64,000 nucleotides of DNA from Rhizobium rhizogenes NBRC 13257 (GTDB lineage Bacteria > Pseudomonadota > Alphaproteobacteria > Rhizobiales > Rhizobiaceae): positions 1 to 64,000 of the forward strand of contig NZ_BAYX01000005.1 of NCBI RefSeq assembly GCF_000696095.1. Direction: 5' to 3'. Positions 42,842 to 51,581 of the stretch are shown in pieces (positions within the stretch are counted from its first letter, which is position 1; the number at the start of each line of letters is the position of its first letter). A program made the translations under genes and the position numbers. The notes below the pieces were generated by a model. The model saw nothing but the letters and a program-made list of their open reading frames with translations. It had not been told where the DNA came from and searched no databases.

Positions 42842-44481
42842 TAGCCGATCGAAATGTCCCAGGGCGCGACGACCTGCCAGTCGAGGTTCTTATCCATGCC
42901 CTTGACCTCCTTGGTGGCCCAGCGCGACATCGCCTGAGAATACCATGGAATGAAGGCCCAATCGTCGCGGAAAGCCTTCTGGGCATCCTGCGCAAGCTTG
43001 ACGCGCTGCGGATCGTCGACGGCCTTGGTTGCCGCTTCGGCAAGGGCCGCATCGACCTTGTCGTTCTTGTATCCGCCGAGCTTGTTCTGCGCATTCGATG
43101 AGGTCGAGGCGATGCAGCCGGCGAGATAGGAAACGGCGTCCGGAACACGGGTGCCGACATCGTCGCGGAAGATTTGAACCGAATTCTGGTCCGGGCCGGC
43201 ATAGAAATCCTGCTGCGGCTTCATGTCGACGGCGGTGATGCCAAGGTTCTGGCGCCACTGCTCTGCGATGAATTGGGCTGCCGCCTGGATGGCCGGCGCA
43301 GAAATGCCGACGAACAGAATCTTGGGTAGGCGCTCCGGGCCGCCATAGCTCGACTCGGAGAGCAGCTTTTTGGCCGCTGCCGGATCATAGGGGTAGGGCT
43401 CGAAGCCGGAATTCTCGGCGCCGGGCACAGCGTTCAGGATCTGATCGGCCTTCTTATGCGGGCCATCCGGATAGGACGCCTTGAACAGCCCATCACGATC
43501 GACCGCCATGATCAGTGCCTGGCGAACCTTCGGATCGTCCATCGGCGCGCGGGACGTATTGAACCAGAAATGCTGGCTGGTCGGGATGAGCGGGCCGGCG
43601 GAGAATTCGGGGCCGAGATCCTGGATGATCGTCGAGGTGATCAGCTCGGTATGGGCATTGAATTCGCCCGATTTGATCAGCGAGGTCGCTGTGACGTTAT
43701 CCTCGATCGAGGTGATCTCAATACGCGCCAGTTTCGGCTTCGGGCCGAAGAAATTCTCGTTCGGCTCGAAGGCGAGCTTGCCGGCATCGATATCGATACT
43801 GGTGAGCCTGAACGGACCGGAGAAGACCGGCTTGTTTTCGGGCTTGTACCAATCGATGATTTCTTCGCCATCACTGCCGCGCGACTGCGCCGCCTTGGTG
43901 ATCGGCGCAATATGGTTGGCAAGGCGCATGAAGAAGATCGGATCCACCTCGGTCAATGTGACGACCACGGTGCTCTCGTCAGGCGTCGCGACGCCCGTCA
44001 GTTCCGTACCCGCGCCATTGCTGATGTCCTTGTAGCCCTGAACCTTGTTCAGCACCTGATCGGCGCGCTGGCTCTTGGTGTTCGGCATGGAAGCCACTTC
44101 CCAGGAGCCCTTGATATCGGCCGAGGTGATCTTGCTGCCATCGGAAAAGACGGCCTTGGGATCGATCTTGAAGGTCCAAACCTTGTTGTCGGAAGTTTCC
44201 CAACTGGTGAAGACGTAGGGTTGGATCTTGCCGTCGCTGTCGAAATACATCGGCGAGGCCCACCAGATCGAATTCCAGCGGAAGGTTCTGCCGCCACCGC
44301 GCAGCGGCGACCAGTCCTGGTCGAAAGCAGGATTAGCGACCTTCAGCACCTGGCCCTCATCGGCAAGCACGATGCGCGCGCTCATCCCGAAAATCGTCAG
44401 CCCGACGCCGGCTGCAAGGCCCAGCTTCAATGCGCCGCGGCGCGACACCTGCGTCTTTGGCGCAGTATTCCGCTCAGTCAT
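42841..44481 (-). CDS. ABC transporter substrate-binding protein, family 5 (Tat-exported)
   Basis: This 546-residue periplasmic protein has a twin-arginine signal (SRRGALKLGLAAGVGLTIFG, about 14-33), unlike the Sec signals of most DppA proteins. The mature protein shows family 5 features: YVFTSWETSDNKVWTFKIDP, FSDGSKITSADIKGSWEVAS, FSGPFRLTSIDIDAGKLAFE and the MAVDRDGLFKASYPDGPH part that contacts ligands in peptide- or opine-binding proteins. It is the first gene of a seven-gene reverse operon (binding protein, two permeases, two ATPases, DUF1537 kinase, GntR). The kinase suggests that the ligand is a sugar acid or a conjugate of one rather than a peptide. Confidence 0.92.
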   Translation of the reverse strand: MTERNTAPKTQVSRRGALKLGLAAGVGLTIFGMSARIVLADEGQVLKVANPAFDQDWSPLRGGGRTFRWNSIWWASPMYFDSDGKIQPYVFTSWETSDNKVWTFKIDPKAVFSDGSKITSADIKGSWEVASMPNTKSQRADQVLNKVQGYKDISNGAGTELTGVATPDESTVVVTLTEVDPIFFMRLANHIAPITKAAQSRGSDGEEIIDWYKPENKPVFSGPFRLTSIDIDAGKLAFEPNENFFGPKPKLARIEITSIEDNVTATSLIKSGEFNAHTELITSTIIQDLGPEFSAGPLIPTSQHFWFNTSRAPMDDPKVRQALIMAVDRDGLFKASYPDGPHKKADQILNAVPGAENSGFEPYPYDPAAAKKLLSESSYGGPERLPKILFVGISAPAIQAAAQFIAEQWRQNLGITAVDMKPQQDFYAGPDQNSVQIFRDDVGTRVPDAVSYLAGCIASTSSNAQNKLGGYKNDKVDAALAEAATKAVDDPQRVKLAQDAQKAFRDDWAFIPWYSQAMSRWATKEVKGMDKNLDWQVVAPWDISIG

Positions 44482-44768
44482 CCGTTCCTCCCAAAAACAG
44501 AATCCGAGACGCCTCCAATTTCTCTCTCCCGAAGGGCGTCATGATAGCAGTGAACACTCAACCGACAATGTAAATATGTCAATAAAAAATAATTTGAAAT
44601 AAGCGTCTTTGGTTGAGGAAAATAATTTATGTTTTATTTTCAGCTAGTTGAAAAACGCAAATAGCTATTGCACGTATTGTCATATTGACAACATTGCGAG
44701 CTGGGCTGATGAAAACATCATTCTGCGGGCTGCTTTGCCGCCTGCCGTGCTCATCCGGGGAGGACGAT
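44482..44768. promoter_or_regulatory. Divergent promoter region with operator TTGTCATATTGACAA
   Basis: This 287-base, partly AT-rich region separates two divergent operons. A perfect 15-base dyad at 44677-44691 (TTGTCA-TAT-TGACAA) has the size and TTGT...ACAA ends of FadR-type GntR operators. A related but imperfect sequence (GACAATGTAAATATGTC) lies about 110 bases to the left at 44564-44580, closer to the binding-protein start. The GntR regulator at 37030 is the obvious candidate ligand. Confidence 0.55.
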
Positions 44769-45674
44769 ATGAGCAATCACAAGATTACAGGCGTATTCAG
44801 CGCGGCTGCAACGCCGCTGAATGCCGATGGCAGTCCGGATCTGGGATTGTTCACCGAACATTGCCAACGCCTCCTTGATGAGGGCTGTCATGGCGTGGCG
44901 CTTCTCGGCACGACCGGCGAAGCGAATTCATTCTCTTCACGCGAGCGCCGCGCAATCCTCGAGGCGGCGCTGAAGGCGGGAATTCCAGCCGATCGGCTGC
45001 TTCCAGGCACCGGTGTTGTGGCCATCCCGGAAACGGTGGAACTCACCAGGCATGCGCTTTCTTTTGGCGTCGCCAAGGTGGTGATGCTGCCGCCCTTCTA
45101 CTACAAGGGCGTTTCCGACGACGGGCTCTTTGCCGCCTATTCGCAGGTGCTTGAAACGGTCGCTGATCCCCGCTTGCAGGTTATCCTCTATCATATTCCC
45201 CAGGTATCGGGCGTGCCGCTCTCCGTGCCGTTGATCGGCCGGCTGATCGAAGCGTTTCGCGACATCGTCGTCGGCATCAAGGAATCTGCAGGCGATTTCA
45301 ATAATATGCAGGCGATCATCGCCGCCTATCCCGGCTTCTCCGTCCTCGCCGGCGCCGATCCCTTGCTGCTACCACTGCTGAAAGCCGGTGGTGCCGGCTG
45401 CATCACCGCCACGTCCAATCTCGTCGCGGATTCGCTGCGCACGGTTTATGACCATGTCCATGATGAAAAGCGTGCCGCTGACGTCGACGCGGCTCAGGCG
45501 CGCATCAACGCCTATCGCACGCTGTCCAATTCCTATGTGCAGATCCCAACGATCAAGGCGATGGTCGGGCTGAAGACCGGCAATGCGGCATGGAGGCGAA
45601 CGCGGGCGCCATTGATGCCGCTCAGCGATGCGGATCATGCGGCACTTTCCGACGCCTACGCCGAGCTGCCATAA
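44769..45674 (+). CDS. DHDPS/NAL-family aldolase or dehydratase
   Basis: This 301-residue class I lyase of the DapA/NanA superfamily has the Schiff-base lysine in VVGIKESAGDFNNM (about residue 163), GTTGEANSFSSRER (about 44-57) and the tyrosine in VILYHIPQVSGVP (about 135-147). The IPQVSG form occurs in 2-keto-3-deoxy acid aldolases and related enzymes rather than true dihydrodipicolinate synthase, which has an arginine at a nearby position. The ATG at 44769 with GGGGAGGA upstream is chosen. It begins the forward operon and probably cleaves or dehydrates a keto-deoxy sugar acid. Confidence 0.9.
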   Translation: MSNHKITGVFSAAATPLNADGSPDLGLFTEHCQRLLDEGCHGVALLGTTGEANSFSSRERRAILEAALKAGIPADRLLPGTGVVAIPETVELTRHALSFGVAKVVMLPPFYYKGVSDDGLFAAYSQVLETVADPRLQVILYHIPQVSGVPLSVPLIGRLIEAFRDIVVGIKESAGDFNNMQAIIAAYPGFSVLAGADPLLLPLLKAGGAGCITATSNLVADSLRTVYDHVHDEKRAADVDAAQARINAYRTLSNSYVQIPTIKAMVGLKTGNAAWRRTRAPLMPLSDADHAALSDAYAELP

Positions 45675-45682
45675 GGAGAGCG

Positions 45683-46873
45683 ATGATGACTTTCTCGGGC
45701 TTGCAGCCGGACGCTGTGCCGGCGCTGATGACGGGCGAGATCCTTGTCAACCCTACGGAGAAGGGACGTGCGGATGCCTATCTCCCGTCTCCCTGCATTC
45801 AAAATCACGCTGCAAATCTCGCCTTTCTTCCCGATGGGACACTCACCTGCGTGTGGTTTGGCGGCACGATGGAGGGCATGGGCGACATTTCTATTTACAT
45901 GTCGCGCCTTTCCCCCGGAGCAACGCGTTGGTCGACATCAGAGAGAATGTCCGACGATCCGGCCAAGTCTGAGCAGAATCCGTTGATTTTCAATGCTCCG
46001 GGCGGAGATGTCTGGCTTCTCTATACCTCACAGACCTCCGGAAATCAGGATGGGTCTGTTGTCAAATGCCGGATCTCGGCAGATGGCGGCAAGACCTTCG
46101 GCGAGGTTCGCGTGCTCTGCGATCTCCCGGGCACATTTGTTCGCCAGCCTATTATCGTGAACAGCCGCGGCGCTTGGCTGCTCCCGGTCTTTCGTTGCGT
46201 CGGATTGCCTGGCGAGCGCTGGACCGGCGATGCCGATACGGCCTGCGTGCTGATCTCACGTGACCAGGGCAAGAGCTGGGTGATGACGGCGGTGCCGGAC
46301 AGTCTTGGCGCGGTTCACATGAACATCGTTGCGCTCGAGGGCGACGATCTTGTCGCTTTCTATCGCAACCGCTTTGCACAGTCCGTGCTTGCCAGCCGCT
46401 CAACGGATGGCGGTGAGAGTTGGAGCGCGCCGCAGCCGATGGACCTGCCGAACAACAATTCTTCTATCCAGGCTGTAAAATTTAAAAGTGGTGTAATCGC
46501 AATTGTTTACAATCATTCCAACGCGCTGATGTCGGATGCCAGGCGGCAGTCTCTGTATGATGAAATCGAGGGCGGAGAGGCGATCGACGCTGCACCATTG
46601 CAGACGCTTGAGCGGCGAAAGGCGGTCTGGGGTGTACCGCGTGCACCGCTCAGCCTTGCCTTCTCCAGTGATGGCGGCGCGAGCTTCCCGCGCCGGATCG
46701 ATCTCGATACCGGCGACGGCTATTGCCTCAGCAACAATTCGAAGGATTCGCTCAACCGTGAATTTTCCTATCCGTCGATCGTGCAGGGGGCGGATGGTGT
46801 GGTGCATATCGCCTACACCTATTATCGCCGGGCCATCAAATATGTGCGGCTGTCGCCGGAGGCGATCGGATGA
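45683..46873 (+). CDS. Sialidase-like protein with Asp-box repeats (BNR family)
   Basis: This 396-residue protein has at least four Asp-box motifs: SADGGKTF, SRDQGKSW, STDGGESW and SSDGGASF, placed in the six-bladed propeller pattern of sialidases. There is no signal peptide, so it acts in the cytoplasm. True sialidases need an arginine triad; arginines are present in suitable blades (for example FVRQPIIVNSRGAWLLPVFR), but I cannot verify the site. Neighbours suggest a role in opening a glycoside or lactone of the imported substrate. It begins 8 bases after the aldolase gene. A member of the BNR_2/exo-alpha-sialidase-like group is the safest call. Confidence 0.82.
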   Translation: MMTFSGLQPDAVPALMTGEILVNPTEKGRADAYLPSPCIQNHAANLAFLPDGTLTCVWFGGTMEGMGDISIYMSRLSPGATRWSTSERMSDDPAKSEQNPLIFNAPGGDVWLLYTSQTSGNQDGSVVKCRISADGGKTFGEVRVLCDLPGTFVRQPIIVNSRGAWLLPVFRCVGLPGERWTGDADTACVLISRDQGKSWVMTAVPDSLGAVHMNIVALEGDDLVAFYRNRFAQSVLASRSTDGGESWSAPQPMDLPNNNSSIQAVKFKSGVIAIVYNHSNALMSDARRQSLYDEIEGGEAIDAAPLQTLERRKAVWGVPRAPLSLAFSSDGGASFPRRIDLDTGDGYCLSNNSKDSLNREFSYPSIVQGADGVVHIAYTYYRRAIKYVRLSPEAIG

Positions 46874-46986
46874 ATGCCGATCGGCTTGCCGGGAGCTGGC
46901 GCTTGCCAAGCAAAGCCGTATTGTATAACAAATTTACATCTGCGTGACAGCTGGATGCTGCGGCATCCGCAGGGAGGAGTAGTCCG

Positions 46987-48120
46987 GTGGTCAGCTTGGA
47001 TTCGCCTATTACAATCGTCCGGCCGCATCTGATTGAGTTCGGTGTCGGCACGGCGGAGCGTCTCGGCAAATGGGCGAGTGAAAAAGGCTATGGCCGCATT
47101 CTCGTGATCTCCGATGCGTTCAACGCGAAGCGCGTTGATGCTCTCGCGCTGAAAGGCAGTATCACGGTCTTTGCAGATGTGACACCGGAGCCGGACACCG
47201 CCAATCTCGACAAGGTTCTTGCGGCGGCAAATGCGGCAGATGCCGATCTCGTGGTGGGTTTCGGCGGCGGAAGCGCCATGGATCTTGCCAAGCTCGCCGC
47301 GGTTCTCGTCGGGTCGTCGCAGACCCTGCATGAGGTTGTCGGTCCGAACAAGGTCAAAGGCCCCCGCCGTGTCGCGCTGGCGCAGGTGCCGACGACCTCC
47401 GGCACCGGCAGCGAGGCCGGCATTCGCGCGCTCGTCACCGACCCCGGCACGAAAGCCAAGCTCGCTGTCGAGAGCTTGCATATGCTGGCTGACATCGCCG
47501 TCATCGATCCGGCGCTGACCTTTACGGTTCCGGCGCGTATAACGGCGGCAACTGGTGTCGACGCCATGGCCCATTGCGTCGAGGCCTTCACCAATCGCAA
47601 GGCGCATCCGATGGTCGATCTCTACGCGATCGAGGGAGCCCGGCTTGTCGGCAAATATCTGGCGCGGGCAGTCAAGGACGGTTCCGATGCCGAGGCGCGC
47701 GCCGGCCTGTCGCTCGCGTCTCTCTATGGCGGCTTCTGTCTTGGCCCGGTCAATACCGCCGGCGGCCACGCGCTGGCCTATCCGCTCGGCACGCGCTGGC
47801 ATGTCGCCCATGGGGCGGCGAATGCACTGATCTTTCCGCATGTGCTCGCCTTCAATACGCCGTCCGTTCCAGAGAAGACGAGGGCCGTCATGGATGCGCT
47901 CGGTCGCGGGGCATCGGATAGTATCCAGTCGGTCTTCGATGCCGCCTATGCCTTCTGCGCGGAGCTTGGCATCGAAATGACGCTCTCCGGCCTCGGCGTC
48001 CCGAAGGATGATCTTGACGCCATGGCGGACGATGCCTTTGCCATCCGTCGGCTGCTCGATAATAATCCGCGTGATCTGTCGCGCGCCGATATTCGCTCGA
48101 TCTACGAAGCCGCCTTCTGA
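46987..48120 (+). CDS. Iron-containing alcohol dehydrogenase family protein
   Basis: This 377-residue oxidoreductase has the NAD-binding FGGGSAMDLAKLAAV segment (about 93-107), the PTTSGTGSEAG motif (about 137-147) and the metal-binding histidine/aspartate positions in DAMAHCVEAFT and GGHALAYPLGTRWHVAHGAA (about 256-275). It starts at a GTG (46987) with GGAGG upstream; no better ATG is close. It lies between the sialidase-like and PdxA2-type genes and may oxidise a hydroxy acid or reduce an aldehyde product of the aldolase. A TTGTATAACAA sequence lies at 46921 in the 113-base gap before it. Confidence 0.9.
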   Translation: MVSLDSPITIVRPHLIEFGVGTAERLGKWASEKGYGRILVISDAFNAKRVDALALKGSITVFADVTPEPDTANLDKVLAAANAADADLVVGFGGGSAMDLAKLAAVLVGSSQTLHEVVGPNKVKGPRRVALAQVPTTSGTGSEAGIRALVTDPGTKAKLAVESLHMLADIAVIDPALTFTVPARITAATGVDAMAHCVEAFTNRKAHPMVDLYAIEGARLVGKYLARAVKDGSDAEARAGLSLASLYGGFCLGPVNTAGGHALAYPLGTRWHVAHGAANALIFPHVLAFNTPSVPEKTRAVMDALGRGASDSIQSVFDAAYAFCAELGIEMTLSGLGVPKDDLDAMADDAFAIRRLLDNNPRDLSRADIRSIYEAAF

Positions 48121-48138
48121 GCGCGCCGCCGAAAGGGA

Positions 48139-49137
48139 ATGGGACTGATGGACAGGAATGCGAAAGTCGCTGTGACCCTGGGCGATCCCGCAGGCGTCGG
48201 TCCGGAGGTGATCGTCAAGGCGCTGGCGGCGATGCCGGAGGAAGAACGCCGGGATTTCATAGTCGTCGGCAATATCGAAGCGCTTGAGCGCGCCGATCGG
48301 GTTGCTGCGACCGGGCTGGTGTTTGCACCCGCGGATATCGCTGGCCCCGGCAGGATTGCGGTCGACGAAGTGGCGCTCGGCGCGCCTTTGCCCGAGATCG
48401 GCAAGGTCAGTCCGGTCGCCGGTGACGCCTCGGTCCGCTATATCCGCCGCGCCGTCGATCTCGCCATGTCGGGCGCTGCCGACGTCATCGTCACGGCGCC
48501 GATCAACAAGGAAGCGATGAACCTCGCCGGCCATCATTTCGATGGTCATACCGGCTTGCTGGCGCATCTAACGGGTTCGAAGAGCTCGTTCATGTTGCTC
48601 GCTTCGGAGCGGTTGAACACCATTCACGTCTCGACCCATGTCTCTCTCAAGGGCGCAATCGAACGGGCAAGAACGGAGCGCGTGCTGGCGACCATCGAGG
48701 CTGGACACAATCATTTCCTGCGGCTCGGCAAGACGGCGCGCATCGCCGTTGCCGGGCTCAATCCGCATTGCGGCGAAAACGGCCTGTTCGGCACCGAGGA
48801 CATGGAGTTCTTGGCGCCGGCTGTCGAGCAGGCGCAAGCGAAGGGGATCGATGTCGTCGGTCCGATTTCGGCCGATACCGTGTTTGCGCGCGCCTATAAT
48901 GGCGCTTTCGACCTTGTCATCGCGCAGTATCACGATCAGGGCCATATCCCAATCAAGCTCGTCGCCTTCGAGACCGCAGTCAACGTGTCCTTGGGACTGC
49001 CGATCGATCGCGTATCCGTCGACCACGGCACGGCTTTTGACATCGCCGGAACCGGCAAAGCCAATCATGTGAACATGCTTTCGGCAATCGCCTATGCCCG
49101 GCTGATGGCCCGTTCGCCACGCCGCAAGGCTGTTTGA
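48139..49137 (+). CDS. PdxA2-type 4-phospho-D-threonate/erythronate dehydrogenase
   Basis: This 332-residue protein belongs to the PdxA family: [18 protein letters not shown] at the N-terminus, [30 protein letters not shown] and the metal site in [14 protein letters not shown] (about 266-279), then [15 protein letters not shown]. The presence of a DUF1537 kinase in the paired operon supports PdxA2, which oxidises 4-phospho-D-threonate or 4-phospho-erythronate with decarboxylation to dihydroxyacetone phosphate, rather than PdxA of vitamin B6 synthesis. It is the last gene of the forward operon. Confidence 0.9.
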   Translation: MGLMDRNAKVAVTLGDPAGVGPEVIVKALAAMPEEERRDFIVVGNIEALERADRVAATGLVFAPADIAGPGRIAVDEVALGAPLPEIGKVSPVAGDASVRYIRRAVDLAMSGAADVIVTAPINKEAMNLAGHHFDGHTGLLAHLTGSKSSFMLLASERLNTIHVSTHVSLKGAIERARTERVLATIEAGHNHFLRLGKTARIAVAGLNPHCGENGLFGTEDMEFLAPAVEQAQAKGIDVVGPISADTVFARAYNGAFDLVIAQYHDQGHIPIKLVAFETAVNVSLGLPIDRVSVDHGTAFDIAGTGKANHVNMLSAIAYARLMARSPRRKAV

Positions 49138-49144
49138 CCTGATG

Positions 49145-50077
49145 CTAGCTTTCCCTTGGCAGGGCAGGCACTTGATCCATGCTGGCCTGGCTGATCAGCC
49201 AGGCCTTGAAGGCGTTCGCCACCCCATTGCTCTGGCGCCCTTCGGGCAGCACGACATAATAGCTAAATTCGGTGGCCATCGGCAGATCGAAGACCGGCAC
49301 CAGCGCATCCGCACGAATCTCCTCCTCGATCAGGTGGGAAGGCAGTAATGCGACCCCCATGTCGGCGAGGGCCGCGCCGATGATCATCGAAAACTGATCG
49401 AAGCGGTTTCCGCGAAAGCCGTTGTCTGACGTCACCCCGTTGGCTTCAAGCCATTGCGACCAGAGACGTGGACGGGTGGTAAGATGGAGGAGCGGCGCAT
49501 CGGCAAGATTCGCCGGGGTTTGTGCCCGCAGTTTTTCGACGACCTTCCGGCTCGCGACCGGCAGCACGAGCTCGCTGTAGAGGAAGGTCGATGTCGCCTT
49601 AGCCCAGCTCGGCTGACCATAATGGATGGCGAGGTCGAAATCCTCCTGATCGAAATCGAAGGGTTCTGAACGCGAGCCCACCGTCAATGCCAGCGAGGGA
49701 TGACTGGCCAGAAAATCCGGCAGGCGCGGCATCAGCCAGCGCGCACCGAAGGTCGGAAGCGTCGCGATGGTGAGCGACTCATCCTTGTCAGCCGAAGCGA
49801 CCGCCCGCATCATCAGTTGTTCCGATTGAGCAAGCAGGCGCTGCACCTCGGATAGCAGGCGTTTTCCCGGCTCGGAGAGGATGACCCGCCGGCGCACACG
49901 CTCGAACAGCAGCAGCCCGGTTTGTTCTTCAAGCGTATGGATCTGCCGGCTCACGGCACTTTGGGTGAGGTTCAGCTCCTCAGCCGCCCGGGTGAAATTG
50001 CCATGCCGTGCGGCACACTCGAAAGCCTGAAGATTGGCGATGTCCGGAACCAGGCTGCGGCGCATATTCATTCTCAA
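49145..50077 (-). CDS. LysR-family regulator, GcvA-like
   Basis: This 310-residue regulator has an N-terminal helix-turn-helix (about 12-70: LQAFECAARHGNFTRAAEEL, NLTQSAVSRQIHTLEEQTGL) and a GcvA-like effector domain with DFDLAIHYGQPSWAKATSTF and MGVALLPSHLIEEEIRADAL. It is divergent from the hglS gene with a 90-base gap that contains an LTTR-type dyad. It probably senses a lysine-degradation intermediate such as 2-oxoadipate, glutarate or 2-hydroxyglutarate; this is inference from location only. Confidence 0.9.
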   Translation of the reverse strand: MRMNMRRSLVPDIANLQAFECAARHGNFTRAAEELNLTQSAVSRQIHTLEEQTGLLLFERVRRRVILSEPGKRLLSEVQRLLAQSEQLMMRAVASADKDESLTIATLPTFGARWLMPRLPDFLASHPSLALTVGSRSEPFDFDQEDFDLAIHYGQPSWAKATSTFLYSELVLPVASRKVVEKLRAQTPANLADAPLLHLTTRPRLWSQWLEANGVTSDNGFRGNRFDQFSMIIGAALADMGVALLPSHLIEEEIRADALVPVFDLPMATEFSYYVVLPEGRQSNGVANAFKAWLISQASMDQVPALPRES

Positions 50078-50114
50078 AACGCATCAACTTAGCTCAGAAT
50101 GTCATGAGACAATG

Positions 50115-50129
50115 ATTGCAACAAGCAAT
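50115..50129. promoter_or_regulatory. LysR-type operator candidate upstream of hglS
   Basis: ATTGC, AACAA, GCAAT forms a dyad fitting the LysR T-N11-A rule (TTGCAACAAGCAA). It sits 38 bases from the lysR start and 39 bases before hglS, midway between the divergent genes. Confidence 0.55.
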
Positions 50130-50167
50130 ATTGTGCGGAAAAGGAATGAACTCGCTCGCAAGAAAGA

Positions 50168-51571
50168 ATGCCTGTGACCACGTTGCATATTTCCCCCGAT
50201 GAAATTCGCCATGCATTCTCCGCCGCTATGTCGGACATGTATCGCAAGGAAGTGCCGGCCTATGGCACGCTGATGGAGCTGGTGTCGGAGGTCAATGCGG
50301 AAACGCTGGCCGCGAACCCGAAGTTTCAGGAGCGCCTTGACGAAACGGATTCGCTGGCGCGGATCTCCGAGGAGCGGCATGGCGCCATCCGCCTCGGCAC
50401 TGCCGGCGAACTTGCCATGATGCGGCGGATTTTTGCTGTGATGGGCATGTATCCGGTCGGTTACTATGATCTTTCGACTGCGGGCGTGCCGGTTCATTCG
50501 ACCGCCTTTCGCCCCGTGGGGGAGGCCGCGCTCAAGCGCAATCCTTTTCGCGTCTTCACATCGCTTCTCCGGCTCGATCTGATCGTGGACGAGACGCTGC
50601 GCGCTGAGGCGGAAGCTGTTCTCGCCGGCCGGCGGATCTTCACGGAAGGCGCGATCGCGCTCGCAGAAAAGGCTGAGAAGGACGGGGGACTCGGGCAGGG
50701 CGATGCCGACCGTTTCGTTTCCGAAGTCCTCGAAACTTTCCGTTGGCATGATCGCGCCAATGTCAGTGCCGAGCTCTATCATCGCCTGCACGATGCTCAC
50801 CGTCTGATCGCCGACGTCGTCTCCTTCAAGGGGCCGCATATCAATCACCTGACGCCGCGCACGCTCGACATCGATCTCGTCCAGGCCCGCATGCCGGCGC
50901 ATGGCATCGTGCCGAAAGCCGTGGTCGAGGGGCCGCCGACCCGCCAATGCCCGATCCTGTTGCGTCAGACCTCGTTCAAGGCCCTCGAAGAGCCGGTGTC
51001 CTTTCGTGCGGAGGATGGTTCCTGGCAGGCCGGTTCGCACACCGCCCGCTTCGGCGAGATCGAACAGCGCGGCATCGCGCTGACCCCCAAGGGCCGCGCG
51101 CTCTATGACGCACTCCTCACCGATTCCCGCAGGATCGTTCGGCCGGCTGCCGATGGTTCGAACGCAAGGGAATATGAGGCGGCACTTGCCAAGGCCTTCG
51201 AAACTTTCCCTGACAATTGGGAGGAGATCCGCGCCGAAGAGCTCGGCTATTTCAGCTATTCGCTGACGGAAAAGGGCCGCAAGGCGGGCGGCCGCATCGA
51301 TGGTGATCTCGCACAATGGATCGCCGATGGTCTGGTGCAGTTCGATCCTATCGTCTACGAGGACTTCCTGCCGGTGAGCGCAGCGGGTATCTTCCAGTCG
51401 AATCTCGGCGACGACGCGCAGCATGAATTTGCTGCCAGCCCCAATCAGCTGCATTTTGAGGCGGATCTTGGGGCGAGCGTGCTCAACGAATTCGATCATT
51501 ATGCCGGCATCGAACAGGCCTCTATCGAAGCGTGCCGCCGGGCGCTGAATTGGACGGAGGCCGCGGAATAG
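50168..51571 (+). CDS. hglS: 2-oxoadipate dioxygenase/decarboxylase (HglS, DUF1338)
   Basis: This 467-residue protein belongs to DUF1338 (E. coli YdcJ family). Such enzymes convert 2-oxoadipate and oxygen to D-2-hydroxyglutarate and carbon dioxide with an iron centre in a vicinal-oxygen-chelate fold. Visible landmarks are VVSFKGPHINHLTPRTLDID (about 218-237), HGIVPKAVVEGPPTRQCPIL (about 247-266), LRQTSFKALEEPV and the VYEDFLPVSAAGIFQSNLGD segment (about 396-415); the histidine and glutamate in the first and last match the metal-site region of the family. It is directly upstream of a D-2-hydroxyglutarate dehydrogenase gene, forming the last two steps of a lysine route to 2-oxoglutarate. Confidence 0.9.
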   Translation: MPVTTLHISPDEIRHAFSAAMSDMYRKEVPAYGTLMELVSEVNAETLAANPKFQERLDETDSLARISEERHGAIRLGTAGELAMMRRIFAVMGMYPVGYYDLSTAGVPVHSTAFRPVGEAALKRNPFRVFTSLLRLDLIVDETLRAEAEAVLAGRRIFTEGAIALAEKAEKDGGLGQGDADRFVSEVLETFRWHDRANVSAELYHRLHDAHRLIADVVSFKGPHINHLTPRTLDIDLVQARMPAHGIVPKAVVEGPPTRQCPILLRQTSFKALEEPVSFRAEDGSWQAGSHTARFGEIEQRGIALTPKGRALYDALLTDSRRIVRPAADGSNAREYEAALAKAFETFPDNWEEIRAEELGYFSYSLTEKGRKAGGRIDGDLAQWIADGLVQFDPIVYEDFLPVSAAGIFQSNLGDDAQHEFAASPNQLHFEADLGASVLNEFDHYAGIEQASIEACRRALNWTEAAE

Positions 51572-51581
51572 GGGAAAACGG

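Noticed and set aside
37030..49137. Classical sialic acid catabolism cluster (nan genes)
   Set aside because: A sialidase-like protein and a NanA-superfamily lyase are neighbours, but there is no ManNAc kinase, epimerase or GlcNAc-6-P genes, and the kinase present is the DUF1537 type.
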